Assembly: GCA_044359885.1 (NCBI GenBank)
Contig: JBIKLI010000165.1
Span: forward strand, 1-9,315
Length of the DNA: 9,315 bases
Source: CAIOSQ01 sp044359885
GTDB taxonomy: Bacteria; Pseudomonadota; Alphaproteobacteria; CACIAM-22H2
Reading direction: 5' to 3'
Positions within the stretch are counted from its first letter, which is position 1. Each line of letters opens with the position of its first letter. The notes under the pieces were generated by a model. That model saw nothing but the letters and a program-made list of their open reading frames with translations. It searched no databases and had not been told where the DNA came from. Positions 7,523 to 9,315 of the stretch are shown in pieces. The position numbers and the translations under genes were made by a program.

Positions 7523-7674
7523 GCGAGCTTCGTCCCGGCGCCCGTCGTCCTGCCGCGCCCAGATCGGCAGGGATTGTCCGCCGTGGCGACCGCCGGCTGG
7601 CGGCGCTGATCGAGGATCTGGACTGGACGCGCGTGCAGCCTGCCGAGACGCGTACGCCGCGCGCGATGGTGTGA
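7523..7674 (+). other. Coding-like tail without a start codon, downstream of the protease gene
   Basis: One plus-strand frame stays open across the protease stop and ends at TGA 7672-7674. Its last 31 codons (about 7579-7671) read RRGDRRLAALIEDLDWTRVQ and so on, with 27 of 31 third positions G or C, as in real genes here. There is no in-frame ATG, GTG or TTG near the end of the protease gene; only CTG 7519 and ATT 7573 are available. I do not recognise the peptide. It may be a gene remnant, a short protein with a rare start, or chance in GC-rich DNA. Confidence 0.2.
7549..7571 (+). terminator. Weak hairpin after the plus-strand operon, possible terminator
   Basis: CCTGCCG (7549-7555) pairs perfectly with CGGCAGG (7565-7571) around a 9-base loop, 27 bases after the protease stop. 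The bases that follow (GATTGTCC) are not a U-tract, so intrinsic termination is doubtful. The stem also lies inside the coding-like tail. Confidence 0.22.
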
Positions 7675-7725
7675 TCGCAACAAAGTCCCGTCGCCTTCTC
7701 GAGCGTACGATGTCGGATTCCATTT

Positions 7726-7839
7726 CGGAATAACGATCCCGGAATAACGATCCAGCGTAGTTTTCTCGTGACGGGCCCTCGCGTGGCCAGGAACGCTGGA
7801 AAAAACCACGCTGGATCATTATTCCAGATCATTATTCCG
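7726..7839. repeat. Long imperfect inverted repeat (about 41 bp per arm) with internal tandem 13-mers
   Basis: The left arm (7726-7767) and right arm (7799-7839) are reverse complements with five C/A mismatches and one bulged base (C7740), around a 31-base loop. Each arm contains two tandem copies of GGAATAAYGATCY: at 7727 and 7741 on the plus strand, and at about 7812-7825 and 7826-7838 on the minus strand. Next to the motif is CCAGCGTRGTTTT, also shared. By hand count the arms are about 48% and 39% GC, well below the neighbouring genes. The element sits between the 3' ends of two convergent operons, a usual place for non-autonomous elements (MITE or REPIN-like) or shared terminators. There is no U-tract on either side. 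The repeat itself is plain in the sequence; its class is unknown. Confidence 0.85.
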
Positions 7840-7854
7840 GGGGGCGCGCTGTGT

Positions 7855-7873
7855 CCCTCGGGCCCGCCGAGGG
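7855..7873. other. GC-rich hairpin between the long inverted repeat and the kinase stop
   Basis: CCCTCGG (7855-7861) pairs perfectly with CCGAGGG (7867-7873) around a 5-base loop. It lies about 40 bases beyond the stop of the minus-strand kinase gene, so it could help end that operon's transcript. It has no U-tract on either strand. Little else is seen in 7841-7911. Confidence 0.3.
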
Positions 7874-7911
7874 CTTCGGCGATGCGGTGGCCCGGCCGGT
7901 TCGCGACGGGG

Positions 7912-8832
7912 CTATGCCGCCGCGAGACGTGCGGCCGTCGCGGCCGGGTCGAGGGCCGGATGGACACGCACGAGACCGGGGGAAAGCGCGGCGGCGAAGC
8001 CTTCCTCGATCGCCGGATGGAGCGACGCGGCGCCGCCGGCCAGGGCCACCGGGCGAGGCCCGAAGCGATGCGCCAGGACCTCAGCGAGGCGCGCGAGCTC
8101 GGTGCCGGCCGTGGCGAGCATGGCGGTGGCGGTCGCGTCGCCCGTGGCGGCCGCTTCGGCGACCGCGAGCGCCAGACGCCCGATCTCGCCGCGCTCGGCG
8201 CCGTAGACAGCGGCGCGCACGACATCCCAGGCGCTCCCGCCGATCCGCGCCGCGAGCGCCGTTCCAAGCGGCGTCGACCAGCCGGTACCGGGGGCGCGGT
8301 CTTCGAGCCGCAGCACATGGGCAAGCGCGTTGCGCGCGATCCAGAAGGCCGAGCCGGCGTCGTCGATCAGCATGCCGCGCCCGCCGACGACCACGAGTTC
8401 GCCTGCCGCTGTCGCATGGCATCCGACCGATCCGGTGCCGGCATAGACGAGATGGCCTTCGCCCGGCCGGAACGCCGCATGATAGGCGACCTCGACATCG
8501 CCCATCATCTTCACGCGTCCGACCGGCACGCCGGCGAGTTCGGCCAGCTGCGATGCCAGCGCGGCCGCAGCCGTCGTCCCGGCGCCCAGGCCGGTGATGC
8601 CGGCGCCGATCGCGGCGATCCTGCCGCCGGCCGCATGCGCTGCGGCATCGGCGAGGATCGCGGCCAGACGCGCGCGGGCGTTCGCCAGCGCTTCGGGCGT
8701 GAAGACATGGCCGGACATGCCGGCGCCGGCGCCCCGGGCCAGGATGGTTCCGTCGGCCCGCCGCAGGACCCAGCGCGTCGCGGTGCCGCCGCCGTCAAGG
8801 CCCAGCGAGAGCGCCGCGCCATCGGCCGTCAC
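7912..8832 (-). CDS. BadF/BadG/BcrA/BcrD-type sugar kinase, probable N-acetylglucosamine (amino-sugar) kinase
   Basis: This 306-residue kinase of the ASKHA fold would phosphorylate an amino sugar with ATP in the cytoplasm. The phosphate-1 loop is LGLDGGGTATR (Asp13 to Thr17), the probable catalytic Asp112 is in GDVEVAYHAAF, the phosphate-2 loop is VYAGTGSVG (129-137), and the adenosine motif is ALAGGAASLHP near 263-273. The stretch GMLIDDAGSAFWIARNAL (153-170) corresponds to the family's DEGS-x-x-WI segment but reads DDAGS. The length matches N-acetylglucosamine kinases of this family. The start is GTG 8832, which overlaps the nanE stop (TGA 8831-8829) by four bases, so the two are translationally coupled. 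Neighbouring nanE supports use of GlcNAc, ManNAc or sialic acid. Glucosamine kinase is the main alternative; the exact substrate cannot be read from sequence. Confidence 0.88.
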   Translation of the reverse strand: MTADGAALSLGLDGGGTATRWVLRRADGTILARGAGAGMSGHVFTPEALANARARLAAILADAAAHAAGGRIAAIGAGITGLGAGTTAAAALASQLAELAGVPVGRVKMMGDVEVAYHAAFRPGEGHLVYAGTGSVGCHATAAGELVVVGGRGMLIDDAGSAFWIARNALAHVLRLEDRAPGTGWSTPLGTALAARIGGSAWDVVRAAVYGAERGEIGRLALAVAEAAATGDATATAMLATAGTELARLAEVLAHRFGPRPVALAGGAASLHPAIEEGFAAALSPGLVRVHPALDPAATAARLAAA

Positions 8833-9315
8833 GATGCGCCCATCCCGGCGACGAAGCGCCGCGTGATCTCGCGCGGATTGGTGATCGCCGTGCCGACGAC
8901 CACCGCATGCGCCCCGCGGCGCAGCGCCTCGGCCGCATGTTCCGGCGTCCAGAGCCGGCCTTCCGCGACGACCGGAACGGGGATGGCGGCGGCAAGCGCC
9001 GCGACCAGGCCGAAATCGGGCGGGGCGTCGTGGGCCACCGGCGCGGCGCCGGTGTAGCCGGACAGTGTCGTCGCGACCGCCGCGGCACCGGCCGCGGCCG
9101 CCGCGATGCCCTCGGCCAGCGTGGCGACATCGGCCATCACCGGTCGCGCGAGGTCCCGGCGGATCCGGCCGATCAGCTCGGCAATGGGGGCGCCGTCGCG
9201 CGGTCGCGCGGTCGCGTCCAGAGCCACGATGTCGGCTCCGGCCGCGACGACGGCCGCGGCGTCGTCGAAGCCCGGGGTGATCTCGACCGGGAAGCCTTCG
9301 GTGCGCCGCTTCAGG
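8829..9315 (-). CDS. nanE: N-acetylmannosamine-6-phosphate 2-epimerase NanE (5' end outside window)
   Basis: NanE is a TIM-barrel enzyme converting ManNAc-6-phosphate to GlcNAc-6-phosphate in sialic-acid and amino-sugar catabolism. The frame is open from 9314 to the TGA at 8831-8829, giving 161 residues. The family is usually about 220-235 residues, so roughly the first 60-75 are missing. Characteristic stretches are visible in order: LKRR with the likely catalytic Lys (9311-9309), VEITPGFDDAAAV, GADIVALDATARPR, VMADVATLAEGI, TTLSGYTG, PVPVVAEGR with the likely catalytic Glu (8963-8961), TPEHAAEALRRGAHAVVVGT, and AITNPREITRRFV. It is followed by the sugar kinase with a GTGA overlap. It is probably the second-to-last gene of an operon continuing past 9315, where a transporter or regulator would be expected but cannot be seen. 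An internal GTG at 9227 is not the start, because conserved family sequence continues upstream of it. Confidence 0.94.
   Translation of the reverse strand, partial: LKRRTEGFPVEITPGFDDAAAVVAAGADIVALDATARPRDGAPIAELIGRIRRDLARPVMADVATLAEGIAAAAAGAAAVATTLSGYTGAAPVAHDAPPDFGLVAALAAAIPVPVVAEGRLWTPEHAAEALRRGAHAVVVGTAITNPREITRRFVAGMGAS

Noticed and set aside
7587..7606. CCGCC/GGCGG hairpin considered as a terminator
   Set aside because: Only 5 bp of stem, no U-tract, and embedded in generally GC-rich sequence where such pairs are frequent.
5741..7819. A 692-codon open frame on the minus strand opposite the M50 gene
   Set aside because: Antisense shadow: His/Arg/Gln/Asp-rich with no motifs, opposite a gene with intact catalytic motifs and clear membrane helices.
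9195..9218. Three near-perfect tandem copies of GTCGCGCG inside nanE
   Set aside because: They encode a normal family stretch (DATARPRDG) in frame, so they look like codon bias rather than a functional repeat, although slippage there is conceivable.
1..9315. CRISPR arrays, tRNA and rRNA genes, insertion sequences with transposase
   Set aside because: No regularly spaced repeats beyond the inverted repeat at 7726-7839, no tRNA or rRNA-like conserved stretches, and no transposase-like protein were seen on either strand.

Overview
The window is very GC-rich, with strong G/C preference at third codon positions, and its gene families are typical of an alphaproteobacterium; I cannot name the genus. 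It holds two convergent gene blocks separated by a 389-base gap.

Left block, plus strand, 1-7522. Five closely spaced genes form one apparent operon. (1) The 3' end of a very large, acidic, repeat-built surface or secreted protein, with Calx-beta-like 133-residue repeats, one Ig/cadherin-like domain and a distinct C-terminal tail. (2) A TolC/OprM-type outer-membrane factor made as a lipoprotein. (3) A short periplasmic HlyD-type adaptor. (4) A membrane protein with a cytoplasmic GAF-like domain and a periplasmic HlyD-type adaptor domain. (5) A polytopic M50 (site-2-protease-like) metalloprotease fused to a C-terminal HlyD-type adaptor, with a PqqD-like N-terminal region. Gaps are 42, 18 and 1 bases, followed by a 4-base ATGA overlap. 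The set looks like an envelope-spanning export or processing apparatus for the large protein beside it. Three adaptor modules and an outer-membrane channel are present, but no ABC ATPase or other energy source is visible in the window. This is the most interesting system here.

Gap, 7523-7911. No convincing gene is present. It contains a coding-like frame without a start codon, a weak hairpin after the protease gene, and a striking long imperfect inverted repeat (7726-7839). The arms of that repeat are far more AT-rich than the surrounding genes, and each contains two tandem copies of a 13-base motif, GGAATAAYGATCY.

Right block, minus strand, 9315-7912. The end of nanE (N-acetylmannosamine-6-phosphate 2-epimerase, cut by the window edge) overlaps by 4 bases (GTGA) a BadF/BadG-type sugar kinase, probably acting on N-acetylglucosamine or a related amino sugar. 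This is the end of an amino-sugar or sialic-acid catabolic operon whose remaining genes lie beyond 9315.
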